Shown: positions 62,475 to 64,000 of the stretch, in pieces
Layout: every line of letters begins with the position of its first letter
Position numbering within the stretch: the stretch's first letter is position 1
Assembly (NCBI RefSeq): GCF_900119365.1
Contig: NZ_FPJO01000005.1
Span: 186,001 to 250,000, forward strand
DNA from: Streptomyces atratus
Lineage (GTDB): Bacteria > Actinomycetota > Actinomycetes > Streptomycetales > Streptomycetaceae
DNA: 64,000 nt
Reading direction: 5' to 3'
The notes under the pieces: generated by a model
The model's database searches: none
What the model was told of the DNA's origin: nothing
The model's input: only the letters and a program-made list of their open reading frames with translations
Translations under genes and position numbers: made by a program

Positions 62475-64000
62475 TTCTTCAGCTCCAGCCGCGGCACGTC
62501 GGTGCGGTCGATCCCGAAGGTCTGCGCGTACAGGGAGAGTTCGGCCTCCAGTGCGCGGATCATGGTGTCGGCCCGCCGGAACCCGTGCCCCTCGCCCTCG
62601 AAGGTGAGATACGCGTGCGGGACGCCGCGTCCGTCGAGCGCGGCCAGGAACCGCTCGCACTGGACGGGCGGGCAGATCGGGTCGTCCAGTCCCTGGAGCA
62701 GGAGGAAGGGGGTGGTCAGCCGGTCGGTGCGGCCGGCCGGTGAGCGTTCGCGGTAGCGCTCGGGAACCTCGGCGAGCGGGCCGACCAGGGACTCCAGGTA
62801 CTGCGACTCGAAGTCATGGGTCTCGCCGGAGCCCCAGCCGGTCAGGTCGAGGACGGGGTAGATGATCGTCCCGCAGGCGTAGACGCCGGTACCGGTCAGC
62901 GAGGCGGCGGTGGTCCAGCCGCCGGCGCTGCCGCCCCGGACGGCCAGCCGCCGCCGGTCGGCCGTGCCCTCGTCGGCCAGCGCCGCGGCGACGGTTGCGC
63001 AGTCCTCGACGTCGACGACGCCCCACTGCTCGCGCAGCCGGTTGCGGTAGGCCCTGCCGTAGCCGGTGGAGCCGCCGTAGTTCACCTCGGCGACGCCGAT
63101 GCCGCGCGAGGTGAAATAGGCGATCTCCAGGTCGAGTGCGAGCGCGGCGTGGCCGGTCGGGCCGCCGTGCGCCCAGACCACGTAGGGCGGCCGTTCGTCC
63201 TCGGGGCCGGACCGGTCGGGGCTGCGCGGCGGGTAGACGTGGGCGTGGACCTCTCGTCCGTCGGGCCCGGTGAAGGTGCGGTTCTCGGGCCGGGGGTAGT
63301 ACGCGGGGTCGACGGCGTCCTGGTGCGGTGCCCCGATGACACGGGTGCGGCCGGTCGCGGTGTCCAGCTCCACCACCTCGAACGCGCTGTACGGGCTCGC
63401 CGCGACGCCTACGACCCGGCTGCCGTGCACGGCGAGCGTCTCGGCCCATTCGGTCCAGGGCCCGGCGACGTCGACCAGTTCGCCGGTCTGCGGGTCGAGG
63501 ATGCCGAGCGTGGTGGTGCCCTTGCCGTGGATGGTGGCGATCAGGCCGTTGTCCAGCGGCCGGAACCAGCTGAGTCCGATCTTCCAGAGCGGTCCGGCGA
63601 ACTCCTGCTCGCGGGGGCAGAGCGCTACCGCGCCCCGGTGCGGATCGGCGCGGTACAGATTCCACCAGCCGCTGCGGTCACTGGCGAAGAGGAGCTGCCC
63701 GTCGGTCCCCCACTCGATCTGCGGCACCGACTCCTCGGGGCCGCCGTCGAAGGACCGGGTGTGGTGGAAGGTGCCGTCCTCGGCGACGTCCGCGAGCATC
63801 ACCTCGGTGCCGTCCCACGGCATCCGGGGGTGGTCCCAGGCGATCCATGCGGCCTGCCGCCCGTCGGGCGAGAGCTTCGGCCCGGTGACGAACCGGTGGT
63901 TTCCGTCGGTGAGTTCACGTACCGCCGAACGGTCGTCGGCGGCCGAGCCGTCCAGGGGTACGGCGGCGATCACCCGGCGCAGCTCGGTGGGGCCCTCGCC
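62471..64000 (-). CDS. S9 family prolyl oligopeptidase, C-terminal part
   Basis: 509 residues visible; the N-terminus lies beyond the right edge (full length probably about 650). First half is the propeller (PKLSPDGRQAAWIAWDHPRMPWDG, QLLFASDRSGWWNLYRAD); second half is the alpha/beta hydrolase with the nucleophile in VRGGSAGGWTTA, Asp in LLQGLDDPICP and His in EGEGHGF. It cleaves short peptides after Pro or similar residues, in the cytoplasm. Coupled by a 4-base overlap to the S66 peptidase gene. Confidence 0.92.
   Translation of the reverse strand, partial: GEGPTELRRVIAAVPLDGSAADDRSAVRELTDGNHRFVTGPKLSPDGRQAAWIAWDHPRMPWDGTEVMLADVAEDGTFHHTRSFDGGPEESVPQIEWGTDGQLLFASDRSGWWNLYRADPHRGAVALCPREQEFAGPLWKIGLSWFRPLDNGLIATIHGKGTTTLGILDPQTGELVDVAGPWTEWAETLAVHGSRVVGVAASPYSAFEVVELDTATGRTRVIGAPHQDAVDPAYYPRPENRTFTGPDGREVHAHVYPPRSPDRSGPEDERPPYVVWAHGGPTGHAALALDLEIAYFTSRGIGVAEVNYGGSTGYGRAYRNRLREQWGVVDVEDCATVAAALADEGTADRRRLAVRGGSAGGWTTAASLTGTGVYACGTIIYPVLDLTGWGSGETHDFESQYLESLVGPLAEVPERYRERSPAGRTDRLTTPFLLLQGLDDPICPPVQCERFLAALDGRGVPHAYLTFEGEGHGFRRADTMIRALEAELSLYAQTFGIDRTDVPRLELKK

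Overview
This is a 64 kb window of a high-GC actinomycete chromosome, almost certainly Streptomyces. The evidence is G/C in nearly every third codon position, frequent GTG and TTG starts, 4-base stop/start overlaps, Tat-type signal peptides, a second NAD-dependent DNA ligase, a SecDF fusion next to a short MreB-like protein, a TerD/VWA fusion, and DUF6083- and DUF6204-like proteins. No rRNA, tRNA, CRISPR array, prophage or intact insertion sequence was seen.

Layout. (1) 1-6162, minus strand: a tight seven-gene Ebo-type operon led by myo-inositol-1-phosphate synthase, then a UbiA-type prenyltransferase, a TIM-barrel isomerase, EboA, a TatD-type hydrolase, EboE and a phosphodiesterase cut by the left edge. 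It looks like a pathway that makes and relocates a cyclitol- or prenyl-linked metabolite of unknown identity. (2) 6295-17692, minus strand: a sugar catabolic module with a ROK regulator, an ABC importer (ATPase, permease, lipoprotein), a Gfo/Idh/MocA oxidoreductase, a sugar isomerase, and a 1242-residue secreted protein combining sorbosone dehydrogenase, PKD, CBM, ThuA and DUF1080 domains. This is consistent with 3-keto-sugar chemistry. (3) 17847-26826: TerD-VWA protein, small DUF6083-like protein, a GntR regulator with a stand-alone KAS III (sharing an operator-like motif), FdhD, an SBF-like transporter divergent from a LysR regulator, and an acyl-CoA synthetase. (4) 26870-32060, minus strand: secreted polysaccharide-degrading genes (CBM-FN3-sorbosone dehydrogenase, CBM-GH8, a truncated GH18, a Tat-exported lyase-like protein) behind a palindromic operator. 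(5) 32262-37712: aldo/keto reductase, a secreted repeat protein with an AT-rich upstream region, a methyltransferase with a His-rich head, a broken LysR gene, pterin dehydratase and an MmyB-like regulator. (6) 37740-46146: a MITE-like inverted-repeat element, SecDF, a Pro-rich membrane protein, an MreB-like protein, LigA and a membrane phosphodiesterase. (7) 46231-64000: metabolic and hydrolase genes, including an aminotransferase-fold protein with no lysine, asparagine synthetase, an LD-carboxypeptidase coupled to a prolyl oligopeptidase, and three decayed genes between 56.3 and 61.4 kb.

The most interesting items are the Ebo-type operon with inositol-phosphate synthase, the lysine-free aminotransferase homologue, the GntR/KAS III shared motif, the LysR gene broken partly inside a GCAGC repeat, and the inverted-repeat element abutting the secDF stop codon. 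Domain and family names come from recognising the translated sequence, not from a database search.
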